The notes under the pieces were generated by a model. It saw nothing but the letters and a program-made list of their open reading frames with translations. It searched no databases and had not been told where the DNA came from. From the NCBI RefSeq assembly GCF_903944925.1, contig NZ_CAJATU010000089.1:53529-117528 (forward strand): 64,000 nucleotides of DNA, written 5' to 3'. Positions 51,269-59,684 of this stretch are shown here, piece after piece. The DNA is from an uncultured Rhodopila sp. Its GTDB lineage: Bacteria; Pseudomonadota; Alphaproteobacteria; Acetobacterales; Acetobacteraceae. Both the position numbers and the translations under genes were made by a program. Each line of letters starts with the position of its first letter. Position 1 is the stretch's first letter.

Positions 51269-53755
51269 GTGGCGAAGCTGAGAACCATTCGTGGCGCGTG
51301 CCGCAACGGCCTGACCGTGATCCTGTTTCTCGCGGTCACGCTCGCGGCCGAGGCCGCGGTCTGGACGATCCGCGATCACCTCATCGCGTCGGCGCAGGAG
51401 ACCGAAACCGAGGCTATCCGCGTCGAAGCCCGCGCCAAGGCGCTTGCCCTGCGGGAGACTTTGTCCCGCACGCTCGACCAGATCGCAGCGCTGCAAAGTG
51501 TCGCCGGCCTCGTGACGAAAGCGCGGCGGAGCGGCGACACCGATATGGAAAAATTGGCGCGCGGCGAGCTGGGCGTTCGGCGCGGCATCATGACAAGCAC
51601 CATTACGGCGATCGTCAACGTCACCCCTGATTTTCATGTTGATTGGTCGAACCTGGATTTGAGCCGCCTGCCCGCCTGGTTTGGCGACCGGGAGTATCTG
51701 CGCCCGATTGCCGCCGGGACCGCAACCGAAGTCACCGGCGACCCGCTGGTCGGATACTCATCCCACCTGCTTGTCATTCCTTTCGCGAAAGGCGTCTACG
51801 ACCCGAACGGCGTGCTGGCCGGTGTGACGATCGTGACCGTGGACGCAGCGGCGTTTCATAGCCTTGCCTCCACCATGGGTGTGACCGGGCACGACACGCT
51901 GACGATATTTCGCCGCGACGGCAAAGTGATGGCGCGTAGCGACGGCGAAGGTATCGGCGAGACGATCCCGCGCGACAATGCGCTACTGCGGGCCGTCCTG
52001 GACAATGACCAGAGCCTGACCCGGACGATCAGTCCGATCGACGGGGTCGAGCGAATTGACGCGTCCGAGCGGTTGGGCAACTCCGGATTGTCGCTGGCCG
52101 TTGGCTTGGACCTGCATGCCCGGCTTGGCCGCCTGGAACCGGAACTGGACCGAATCCGCCAGGACGCGCTGGAAAGCATGGTGCTGATCGGGCTGCTGGG
52201 CGGCGGCGCTTTGCTGGTCTGGGACTGGCGCAGGCGTGCCGCTGCCGCAACGGCCGGCATGGCGGCGATCCGGAAAAGCGAAGCGCTGTTCCGACAGTTG
52301 GCCGAGGGCATGCCGGACCTGACACGCTTGCTCGACCGGAATGGCATTGTCCTGTACGCCAGTCCCGCCGTCCGGGACCTGCTCGGTGTAGCCCCGGAGG
52401 ACCTGGTGGGAATGCCGACCGGACGGTTCGTGCATCCCGATGATGTGGAACGGATCGGGCAGAACGAACTGCTCCGGCAGCCAGATCTGCGCCAGACAAC
52501 CAGCGAAGTTCGGCTGAGGCACGCTGATGGCCGCATCATCCGGGTTCAGACGAGATTGGGACGCATCGGTCCCGCCGATCGGCCTCCCGGTGTCCCCGCG
52601 ATCGTCAGTTCGTCGCGCGACGTAACTGAAGAGCGGCAAGCCGAGGAGGCGCTTCGGCACGCCACGGAAGAGCTCGACGCCGTGCTGCACGCCGCATCCG
52701 GGGCCCTGTTCCGGTCCAATCTGGACAGCGCGGGAAACACCCGGATCCTGTTCGTCTCTGACAGCGTGGAAACCATCACCGGCTTTGCCGCCGCCGAGGT
52801 TATGGCCACACCCAACTGGCTCAGAATCCGGCGCGATCCGTCCTGCGAAGAATCGGTTATCGAAAACGCCGCGCGGCTGCGCGCCGAAGGCTGCTCCACC
52901 GTGCACTATCGCATTCGTCACAAGAATGAAAACTGGATCTGGATCGAGATGTTCAGCCGCTCGCTGGGCAAAGGGCGCGGCGCCGTCGGCTATCTTCGCG
53001 ACGTCACCCTGGAACGCGAGCGTGAGCTTCAGGTGGCATGGGTTTCGCAATTGGCGACCGTCGGCGAGCTGACGACCGGCATGGCTCACGAACTCAATCA
53101 GCCGCTGGCGGCCATCAGCATGGTGGCCCAGAACGCCATGGCAGTGCTGGATGCCGACGACATCAGCCAGGCCGGCCTGAACAGGAAGCTGCAGCGGATC
53201 GTCAAGCAGGTCGAGCGCGCGGCCTCCATCATCGAGCACATGCGGGTGTTCGGCCGCCGGGAGACCGAGCTTCCGGCGAGCATCGCTGTGGGAACCGCCA
53301 TCGACGGGGCGAAGGCGATTGCTCAGGCCGGCCTGCACCAGGCGGGCGTCCGGCTGATCATCCGGGTTGAGCCGGGCCTGCCGCCGGTCGTTGGTCAGCT
53401 TGTCCCCTTGCAGCAAGTGCTGATCAACCTCATCGGCCATGCGGTGGGTTCGGCCAGGGAGCACACGCCTCGACTGGCCGAGCAGCGGCGGCGCATCGAA
53501 CTCGATGCCAGGCTCGACGGCGACAAGGTCGTCATCCGTGTCGCGGATCATGCCGGAGGGATCGCGGAGAGCGCCATTCCGCGTCTGTTCGAGCGGTTTT
53601 TCACGATACGGCCGGCAGGCCCGGGCACTGGACTTGGCCTTTCTGTCAGCCACGAGATCATCGCGGCGATGGACGGCGTCTTGACCGTCTGGAACGAAGC
53701 CGACGGCGCGGTTTTCGAAATCCGGCTGCCCTGCGCCCCGCCGGATCGTGACTGA
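51269..53755 (+). CDS. Paralogous membrane PAS sensor kinase with altered N-box
   Basis: An 828-residue tandem paralogue of the preceding kinase, with the same order: membrane helix (LTVILFLAVTLAAEAAVW), cache sensor (WFGDREYLRPIAAGTATEV), second helix, two PAS domains, H-box GMAHELNQPLAAIS and HATPase. The N-box reads NLIGHAVGSA: the Mg-chelating Asn is His724 (codon 53438-53440), while the G-box GPGTGLGLSVSHE is kept. ATP use may be impaired, making it a possible regulatory partner of the intact kinase. The start at GTG 51269 is preferred because earlier codons lie inside the upstream gene; the ribosome site is weak. Confidence 0.88.
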   Translation: MAKLRTIRGACRNGLTVILFLAVTLAAEAAVWTIRDHLIASAQETETEAIRVEARAKALALRETLSRTLDQIAALQSVAGLVTKARRSGDTDMEKLARGELGVRRGIMTSTITAIVNVTPDFHVDWSNLDLSRLPAWFGDREYLRPIAAGTATEVTGDPLVGYSSHLLVIPFAKGVYDPNGVLAGVTIVTVDAAAFHSLASTMGVTGHDTLTIFRRDGKVMARSDGEGIGETIPRDNALLRAVLDNDQSLTRTISPIDGVERIDASERLGNSGLSLAVGLDLHARLGRLEPELDRIRQDALESMVLIGLLGGGALLVWDWRRRAAAATAGMAAIRKSEALFRQLAEGMPDLTRLLDRNGIVLYASPAVRDLLGVAPEDLVGMPTGRFVHPDDVERIGQNELLRQPDLRQTTSEVRLRHADGRIIRVQTRLGRIGPADRPPGVPAIVSSSRDVTEERQAEEALRHATEELDAVLHAASGALFRSNLDSAGNTRILFVSDSVETITGFAAAEVMATPNWLRIRRDPSCEESVIENAARLRAEGCSTVHYRIRHKNENWIWIEMFSRSLGKGRGAVGYLRDVTLERERELQVAWVSQLATVGELTTGMAHELNQPLAAISMVAQNAMAVLDADDISQAGLNRKLQRIVKQVERAASIIEHMRVFGRRETELPASIAVGTAIDGAKAIAQAGLHQAGVRLIIRVEPGLPPVVGQLVPLQQVLINLIGHAVGSAREHTPRLAEQRRRIELDARLDGDKVVIRVADHAGGIAESAIPRLFERFFTIRPAGPGTGLGLSVSHEIIAAMDGVLTVWNEADGAVFEIRLPCAPPDRD

Positions 53756-53767
53756 CCGCGGCCGGTG

Positions 53768-54493
53768 TCATTTCGCGTCGTGGAAGATGATCCCCAGCGT
53801 GTGCCTGTGGCCTGACCGCACACGGCTCACGCCATGCCGCATCGTCACTCCCGACACTCCGCGCGGGCTGGCTGCGGGACGCTGGTTGACGGCGAAGATG
53901 ACGCCCTCACCCCGTTTCAGCGGCACCACCTCGGCCCGGGTTTGCATCCGTGGGCGCTGTTCGGTCAGCAGAAATTCGCCGCCCTGGAAGTCGTCCCCCG
54001 GACGGTCGAGCAGGAACGCGGCCTGGAGCGGGAAGCATAGTTCCCCGTAGAGATCCTGGTGCAACCGGTTGTAGTCGCCTGTCTGGTAGCGCAGCAGCAA
54101 CGGCGTCGGGCGGGTCTGTCCGGCTGCGTGGCATTGCTCCAGGTAGGCGGCGTGGTTGGCCGGGAAGACGGCCGGACGGCCAAGCGCGGATTGCCAGCGA
54201 TTGGCGATCGGGGCGAGTCGAGCGTAAAGACCGGTGCGCAGGGTTACGATCAGTTCCGGCAGCGGGTAGGCGTAGTAGCGATATTCCCCGGCGCCATATC
54301 CGTGGTGGGCCATGACGACGCGGTTGCGGAATGCGGTATCGGCGTCGAAGCCGGCGCTCAGGGTTGCGCAGTCGGTTTCGGTCAGCAGCGGCCCGATGAC
54401 AGCATAGCCATCTGCGTCCAGTCCGGCTGCGATGCGCAGCCAGTCCTGTTCCGCGAGGCGGGCGGCGACAGGGTGCGGGGTGAGGTCGTTCAT
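53768..54493 (-). CDS. 2OG-Fe(II) oxygenase family protein
   Basis: A 241-residue double-stranded beta-helix oxygenase. The iron ligands are in YNRLHQDLYGELCFP (HxD) and TMRHGVSRVRSG (second His), followed by HRHTLGIIFHDAK, where the Arg could bind 2-oxoglutarate. The LLLRYQTGDYNRLHQDLYGE phrase is characteristic of a bacterial family often found near DNA-alkylation-repair genes (ada, alkA), but none is seen here. The start is MNDLTPHPVAARLAEQD; upstream codons lack a ribosome site. It converges with the PAS kinase gene, 12 bases apart. Confidence 0.87.
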   Translation of the reverse strand: MNDLTPHPVAARLAEQDWLRIAAGLDADGYAVIGPLLTETDCATLSAGFDADTAFRNRVVMAHHGYGAGEYRYYAYPLPELIVTLRTGLYARLAPIANRWQSALGRPAVFPANHAAYLEQCHAAGQTRPTPLLLRYQTGDYNRLHQDLYGELCFPLQAAFLLDRPGDDFQGGEFLLTEQRPRMQTRAEVVPLKRGEGVIFAVNQRPAASPRGVSGVTMRHGVSRVRSGHRHTLGIIFHDAK

Positions 54494-54646
54494 GGGCAAA
54501 TCTCCGGGCGTGGCGCGCTGACGGTCGCCTGGAATGGCACATCGGTGGTCGGGGCGCACTCCGGGTGTTGCGGTGACACTGCGGCGACGCAGGCGTTCGC
54601 GACGGAGGATCGGTTCGCCTGCTACTCCCGAAACGACTGGCCGCTT

Positions 54647-54969
54647 CTATTTCGCAAACACCATCACCAATCGCTCCACCAGCTTCCCCTGCTTGACATG
54701 CGGTTCGATGATTTCATCGACGTCATCAGCCGTTGTTGGCCCGTACCAGATTCCCTCTGGGTAAATCACCATGACTGCTCCGGCGCTGCAAAACCCCGGC
54801 AGCCCGGGACGGTAAAGCCGATCTCGGGAATGTGTTCGGCTTCGAGACGTTTGCCGAGTCGCTCCCACAGCGACAGTCGACCCGACTGGCAAGCGTGGAC
54901 GCGGCCATCGGAGAAGCCGCACGGCGCAGCGCGGTTCGCCATGTATACCTTGAAGGCGCTTACCTTCAT
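54647..54969 (-). pseudogene. (2Fe-2S) ferredoxin-like protein, frameshifted
   Basis: Two minus-strand frames join into one small ferredoxin-like protein. From 54969 the first frame gives MKVSAFKVYMANRAAPCGFS, then EIGFTVPGCRGF; the second gives CSAGAVMVIYPEGIWYGPTT and VDEIIEPHVKQGKLVERLVM, the family's C-terminus. Restoring one T in the T-run at 54790-54793 (plus-strand A-run) joins GF to CSAG in frame. So a single-base deletion disables it, or this is a homopolymer sequencing error. Such thioredoxin-like ferredoxins carry one 2Fe-2S cluster. Confidence 0.75.
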
Positions 54970-55099
54970 CCACCTCCGCCAGGATCGTCCGGACGAGGCC
55001 CGCAGGAAGCTCGATGCGCTGAAGCAATTGGACCCCGCCGGTCTTGTCGGCTGGCTGGCGGTCGCCGCGCTGGCCGAGGGCTGCGGCGAGTTGCCATGA
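54942..55099 (+). pseudogene. Possible remnant of a TPR/HrpB1-like small protein
   Basis: MYTLKALTFIHLRQDRPDEA, then KLDALKQLDPAGLVGW, reads like the C-terminal repeat of a tetratricopeptide protein, but it has no ribosome site or N-terminal part and overlaps the ferredoxin remnant by 28 bases. It may be a decayed fragment. The stretch to 55176 holds nothing else I recognise. Confidence 0.35.
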
Positions 55100-55176
55100 C
55101 CGGCCACGACATCAAGGGGCTGACGGACCCCTCGGTCGAGGCGGTCAGCCGGTGTTCGATTTCGGCAGCATGCGCC

Positions 55177-56832
55177 TCAGCCGGTAACCTCCAGCACCAT
55201 CGATCCGTTGTGCGTCCGGCCATACTCGTCCGTGGCCCGCACCGAAACCCGGTGCGTGCCCGGCTCCAGCGCCGCCGGCAGCTTCGTCTGCCAGATATGG
55301 GTAGACTTTCCCGCCTCGACCCAGAATTTCTTCGAAGCGCGGTGCCGCTCGTAGACTTCCACGACGAACGGGTCCAACCGTTCCACCTTCGATAGCGCCT
55401 TCCACGGACTGCCGGCGATCGAAACCTCCACCTTCGACCGCGGCCCGCCATCGAACACGTTCACCACCAACCGCGAGGACCCGAGCCGATCGGCGGAGAC
55501 CGGGCCGGTAAGCAGGGCGCCGGGGGGATATTCGCTGAAGACTTCCTTGTCCGAGCCATGCACCTGGCTGTCCAGCACCAGCCGCATCTGGCCGCGCGCC
55601 GGATCATGCGCAGCCACGAGCGTGGTTGTATAGGCCGCACCATCGACCGACAACACATGGAAGCCGTTCGGCGCGCCATCCGATTGCAGCGCCATCGGAA
55701 TACCACGCGCGTCGAACGGTCCGGACCACCAGCTTCCCGACACCGCCGCCAGGATGTGGTGGTGATGCGTGCCGGCGGCGTAACCATCGGCGGCGGTGAA
55801 ATACCAGTGCTCGTTGGTGTGGGTGTGGCCGCAGAAGCTGACCGTATTCGAATGCGTGCCGATGGCCTCCAGGAACGCCTTCGCATCGACAGTGTTGTTG
55901 GCGTCGTCCGTCGCCGCCAGCGTCTTCAGCGGAATATGGAAGCTGATCACCACCAGGCTGTCGCGCGGTACGTTGGCCAGCACGTTGCGCACGAAGCCGA
56001 GCTGCCGCTCCCCAAAATGGCCGCGATACTTGCCGCCGCCGTTGGGCCTTGACGGATCGGTGCCGAGGTAATCGACATTGTCCAGCAGGATGAACGTCGC
56101 CGCGCCGTATTGGAACGCGAGCCAGCGCGCGCCGAACACCCGCTTGAAGGTTTCGGCGGCGTGGGTGTTGTCCGGCGCCTCCAGATTCATATCGTGGTTG
56201 CCGCGGCAGTTGAACCAGGGCAGCCCGATGCTGCCGACGATGCGGTTGTAACGCGGATAGTACGACAGGTCGTCGAACATGATGTCGCCATGCGTGATGC
56301 CGAAGGCCGCCTGCGACCCGTCGACCACCGACACCACGTCATCGCGGATATAGCCAACCTCGTTGAGGCTTTCCGGCTGCGGATCGGTGAACAGCACGGC
56401 ATCGAAGCGCATCGCCTCGGTCTGCCGGCGCAGCGGAAAGTCGATGCTGGCGGGCAACGGTCCCGTCGGCGCAACGCCCTCGAAACGGAACCCCAGATCG
56501 GGGGAGCCGTCGGGCGCATGGATATAGGCGAAATGCGGCAGGTTGGTCGCCGCATCGACCGGCAGCGCCCACCCGGCGGGCTTGATGACGAACACCGAGT
56601 CGTCATCGCGCACCGGCAGCGACCAGCGACCGTCTGCGTCAGTCTTCACTACGTCCAGTCCGTTGGACACCATCACGCCCGCCACGCCCTTGCGCGGGAT
56701 GCTGTCGGCATCGAAAACCGTGCCTCGGGCGTCCGTCTGCGCCAGAGCCGGGCGCAGCGGAGACGCCGCAATCGCCATGGCCGCCGCTCCGGCCAGAACG
56801 TCACGGCGTGTCGGCATGAAAATGTCGTGCAT
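55177..56832 (-). CDS. Calcineurin-like metallophosphoesterase, Tat-exported
   Basis: A 551-residue secreted phosphoesterase. The N-terminus MHDIFMPTRRDVLAGAAAMA is a twin-arginine signal ending near RPALAQ. A small carboxypeptidase-regulatory-like beta domain (ARGTVFDADSIPRKGVAGV) comes first, then the metallophosphoesterase core: FTDPQPE, GITHGDIMFDDLS, CRGNHDMNLE (GNHD), VISFHIPLK and SFCGHTHTNEHW (GHxH), and finally a C-terminal beta domain. The initial aspartate motif is D-P-Q rather than the usual D-x-H. AGGAG ribosome site 8 bases before the ATG. A Pho-box-like site lies upstream, consistent with phosphate-starvation control. Confidence 0.88.
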   Translation of the reverse strand: MHDIFMPTRRDVLAGAAAMAIAASPLRPALAQTDARGTVFDADSIPRKGVAGVMVSNGLDVVKTDADGRWSLPVRDDDSVFVIKPAGWALPVDAATNLPHFAYIHAPDGSPDLGFRFEGVAPTGPLPASIDFPLRRQTEAMRFDAVLFTDPQPESLNEVGYIRDDVVSVVDGSQAAFGITHGDIMFDDLSYYPRYNRIVGSIGLPWFNCRGNHDMNLEAPDNTHAAETFKRVFGARWLAFQYGAATFILLDNVDYLGTDPSRPNGGGKYRGHFGERQLGFVRNVLANVPRDSLVVISFHIPLKTLAATDDANNTVDAKAFLEAIGTHSNTVSFCGHTHTNEHWYFTAADGYAAGTHHHHILAAVSGSWWSGPFDARGIPMALQSDGAPNGFHVLSVDGAAYTTTLVAAHDPARGQMRLVLDSQVHGSDKEVFSEYPPGALLTGPVSADRLGSSRLVVNVFDGGPRSKVEVSIAGSPWKALSKVERLDPFVVEVYERHRASKKFWVEAGKSTHIWQTKLPAALEPGTHRVSVRATDEYGRTHNGSMVLEVTG

Positions 56833-57150
56833 GCGGCAAGCTCCTGCTGTGCTGTGCGCCAAGGCCATAGTCGAGGCATGTGACGCGTGGATGACAATCG
56901 GATGTCAGTGGCGTGATCGGGGCCACGACAGTTCGGTTAGGGGCGAACCGATCGCCGCCGACAAATCAACCCCGCATTCCCATGTTCCGGCTTGCAACGC
57001 AGCCAGCCGGGAGAAACACTCGACCCGCCCGTGTGCGGCGCGACGTCAAGATCGCCCACGCACCCCTTTTGATGCATCCGGAGGAAAACCGCTACGCTCT
57101 CTGGCGGGCGGCATGCGACACCGCCCCGCCGGCGCAGGAGGATTGAAGGG
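56833..57150. other. Divergent promoter region of the phosphoesterase and ABM genes
   Basis: About 318 bases without a gene. It contains the Pho-box-like element (next entry) and, near 57130-57150, the GGAGG ribosome site of the downstream gene. Nothing else recognised. Confidence 0.5.
56891..56908 (-). promoter_or_regulatory. Pho-box-like direct repeat (CTGACAT-CCGA-TTGTCAT)
   Basis: On the minus strand, two 7-base units separated by 4 bases, each matching six of seven positions of the PhoB half-site CTGTCAT. It ends 58 bases before the phosphoesterase start, where a PhoB-activated promoter would be expected. Function inferred. Confidence 0.6.
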
Positions 57151-57756
57151 ATGTTCGCCGTCATTTTTGAGGTCAACCCGCGTCCGGGTCACAAGGACGA
57201 CTACCTGGCTCATGCCGCCGTGCTGCGGCCGGAGGTGGAGGCGATTGATGGTTTCATCAGCAATGAACGCTTTGCCAGCCGGACCCGCGCCGGCTGGCTG
57301 GTGTCGCTGTCCACCTGGCGCGATGAGAAGGCGTTGATTCGCTGGCGCACCCACGCTCTCCACCACGAAATCCAGGGCAAGGGCCGATCGGCTGTGTTGG
57401 CGGACTACCATTTGCGCGTCGGCGAGATCGTTGCCGACTCCCACGCCACTGCTGTCGCGCAACAGCAACGATTTGACGTTACGGAAGTCGGTGTTGCCAA
57501 GGCGGCCAGCGTCACCGAACGGCCCGCCGACACGTTGGACCGTTCCGTCGCCGGCGCGCTTGAGGTCGATTGTTTCGACAGTATTACCCGGCCGGGCAAT
57601 GGGTTGATGTTGTGCTCCTGGGCCGATCAGGCCGCGGCCGAAAATGGGATCGGCGGCGTAGCGGGGTGGCACCGCGTGGTGCGGATTATCCGGGACTACG
57701 GCATGTTCGCCCGTGCCGAGGCGCCGCAATACTATCCGCCGGTGGCGAGACCATGA
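57151..57756 (+). CDS. Antibiotic biosynthesis monooxygenase (ABM)-domain protein
   Basis: A 201-residue protein with an N-terminal dimeric alpha+beta barrel (FAVIFEVNPRPGHKDDYLAH, GFISNERFASRTRAGWLVSL, STWRDEKALIRWR). The second half (residues 110-201) has a weaker repeat of the same fold (LMLCSWADQAAAENG), so it may be a fused pair of ABM domains. Such proteins act as small monooxygenases, haem or dye-binding proteins, or have unknown function. GGAGG ribosome site. The stop overlaps the next start (ATGA). Confidence 0.85.
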   Translation: MFAVIFEVNPRPGHKDDYLAHAAVLRPEVEAIDGFISNERFASRTRAGWLVSLSTWRDEKALIRWRTHALHHEIQGKGRSAVLADYHLRVGEIVADSHATAVAQQQRFDVTEVGVAKAASVTERPADTLDRSVAGALEVDCFDSITRPGNGLMLCSWADQAAAENGIGGVAGWHRVVRIIRDYGMFARAEAPQYYPPVARP

Positions 57757-59237
57757 CCATTCCGCCCCAGCAGGCGGATATCGTCCGTTTCCTGACGTCC
57801 CTGTCCGGAGCCGAACCGAAGGAGACTCACATCTCCGCCGTCTTCATTGGCAAGGACACCGTCTGGAAGCTGAAGAAAGCTGTCCACATGCCGTTTCTAG
57901 ACTTCTCGACATTACAGTCTCGGCATAAATTCCTGATGCGGGAACTGGAGATCAACCGGCCCAACGCCCCCGGCATCTACCGCGATGTCGTCGCCTTGGT
58001 CCGGCGTCAGGACGGGTCGATCGAATTCGGCGATGGTCCGGCGGCCGATTGGGTGCTGCGCATGGCCCCGGTGCCGGCGGGAGATTTTCTCGACATCATC
58101 GCTGAACGCGGCGGCCTGACCCCGGCGCTGTTGGATGCACTCGGCGATTGCGTGGCAAGCTACCATGCCAGGCTGCCGGCAACCCCGGGATGGGACAGCG
58201 CCGGCGCGTTGCTCTGCATCACGCGCGGCAACGCCCAATCGGCGTTGGCGGCCGGACTGCCGGCACCGCGCGTCGAGGCCTGGCAACAACGCATGACTGC
58301 AACGATCGAGGCGCGTCAGGCGTGGCTTACGGCACGGGCGGCGGCAGGGTTCGTGCGCCGCTGCCACGGCGATCTGCATCTGGGAAACCTCTGCTTGTGG
58401 GAGGGCGCGCCGGTCGCGTTCGATGCGCTGGAGTTCGACGAGACAATGGCGACGATCGACACAGGCTACGACCTTGGTTTCCTGCTGATGGACCTGGATC
58501 GCCGCGTCGGCCGGGCGGCGGCGAATCGCGTGATGAACCGGTATGTCGCCCGCACCGGCGATGCGGAGGCGACCGGCGGTCTGCCGATGTTTCTGTCGCA
58601 GCGGGCGATGATCCGCGCCCATGTGCTGGCAGCGACGGCTCAGCCCGACAAGGCGGATGCCTATCTTCGGTCGGCGGAGGGTTATCTGCTGCCGCGGCCT
58701 GCGTTCGTGCTGGGAATCGGCGGCCTGCAGGGCACCGGTAAATCGACAATCGCCAGGCGCATCGCTCCGGATTTGGGTTCTCCGCCCGGGGCGCTGGTGC
58801 TGCGCAGCGATGAACTGCGCAAACGCCTGCATGGCGCGGCGCCGGAGACGCGGTTGCCGCCGGACGCCTATTCCGAGGCGGCAAATGCGGCGGTGAACCG
58901 CGCGCTGATCGATATGGCCCGCGCCGCCGCCGCGGGCGGCCATACGGTGATCGTCGATTCAACGTTCCTGAACCCCGGGATGCGGCGGGACCTGGAAGCG
59001 GCCGCAAGCGATGCCTCGGTACCGTTCATCGGCGTCTGGCTGCAAGCTCCGCCGCCGGTGCTGGAGCAGCGCATCCGAGCGCGTCAGGGCGACGCCTCGG
59101 ATGCGACGGTCGAGGTGCTGCGGCTTTCGGCGGCGGCCGATCCCGGGGCAGGCGATTGGGTTCCGGTCGATGCGAGCGATGGCGATGCGGCTGCCCGGGC
59201 GGTTCGTCGGGCAGTTGCGGCGGCAACCGCCGGGTAA
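57753..59237 (+). CDS. Fusion of an aminoglycoside-phosphotransferase-like domain and a P-loop kinase
   Basis: A 494-residue bifunctional protein translationally coupled to the ABM gene. Residues 1-325 are phosphotransferase-like: VFIGKDTVWKLKKAVHMPFL (ATP lysine), CHGDLHLGNLCLW (catalytic HGDLHxGN) and IDTGYDLGFLLMDLD (metal aspartate). Residues 330-494 are a gluconokinase-like P-loop domain with GIGGLQGTGKSTIARRI and VIVDSTFLNPGMRRDL. This two-domain layout is widespread in proteobacteria but has no assigned substrate. Antibiotic resistance should not be inferred from the fold name. Confidence 0.9.
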   Translation: MTIPPQQADIVRFLTSLSGAEPKETHISAVFIGKDTVWKLKKAVHMPFLDFSTLQSRHKFLMRELEINRPNAPGIYRDVVALVRRQDGSIEFGDGPAADWVLRMAPVPAGDFLDIIAERGGLTPALLDALGDCVASYHARLPATPGWDSAGALLCITRGNAQSALAAGLPAPRVEAWQQRMTATIEARQAWLTARAAAGFVRRCHGDLHLGNLCLWEGAPVAFDALEFDETMATIDTGYDLGFLLMDLDRRVGRAAANRVMNRYVARTGDAEATGGLPMFLSQRAMIRAHVLAATAQPDKADAYLRSAEGYLLPRPAFVLGIGGLQGTGKSTIARRIAPDLGSPPGALVLRSDELRKRLHGAAPETRLPPDAYSEAANAAVNRALIDMARAAAAGGHTVIVDSTFLNPGMRRDLEAAASDASVPFIGVWLQAPPPVLEQRIRARQGDASDATVEVLRLSAAADPGAGDWVPVDASDGDAAARAVRRAVAAATAG

Positions 59238-59684
59238 TATCCGCTCACGGACCCATTCTGGAATGGAAACATAAATCCGCCCTGTATGCCAGCCGGTCGA
59301 ATGGAACGGACCCCGGCAGCGCGCGCTGAACCCGCCTGCGCCGGGCGATGCCAAACTGTTCGAGGTGATCAGCCGCGGGGAATTCACCATCAACGGCTTC
59401 CGCAGCCGCGACCCGCGGGTGCGGCTGTTTGCGGATGCCGATGCGGGCAAGGAGGATCAGCACCGCCACGCCGCGGCGGTGTGTCTCGATATCGCGCGAG
59501 CAACATCCCGTCCGGCTCCGATATTCGAGGCCGATGCAAGACTTCTGCGATCTCAAAATCTCGGTGATCTCTGCGCAATAAGCGCACTTTCAACCGGCAC
59601 CGCTAGCGCCGATCGGCCGCCTCGGTAGATCCAGACCGAACGCGGACTTTGTCGTTGCGCGGGATCGCGTCCTCCGCCCCAATA
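59238..59684 (+). pseudogene. Decayed region with a remnant of an unknown winged-helix-like protein
   Basis: About 450 bases between functional genes. In the frame through 59365, ISRGEFTINGFRSRDPRVRL followed by ADAGKEDQHRHAAAV looks like a fragment of a conserved protein in which a helix-turn-helix part should follow. The frame then turns into low-information residues, suggesting a frameshift after about 59478. No start, ribosome site or complete domain. Confidence 0.4.

Noticed and set aside
57753..59237. Aminoglycoside resistance gene
   Set aside because: The phosphotransferase-like fold fused to a P-loop domain is a widespread housekeeping-type architecture; the name of the fold does not show resistance.
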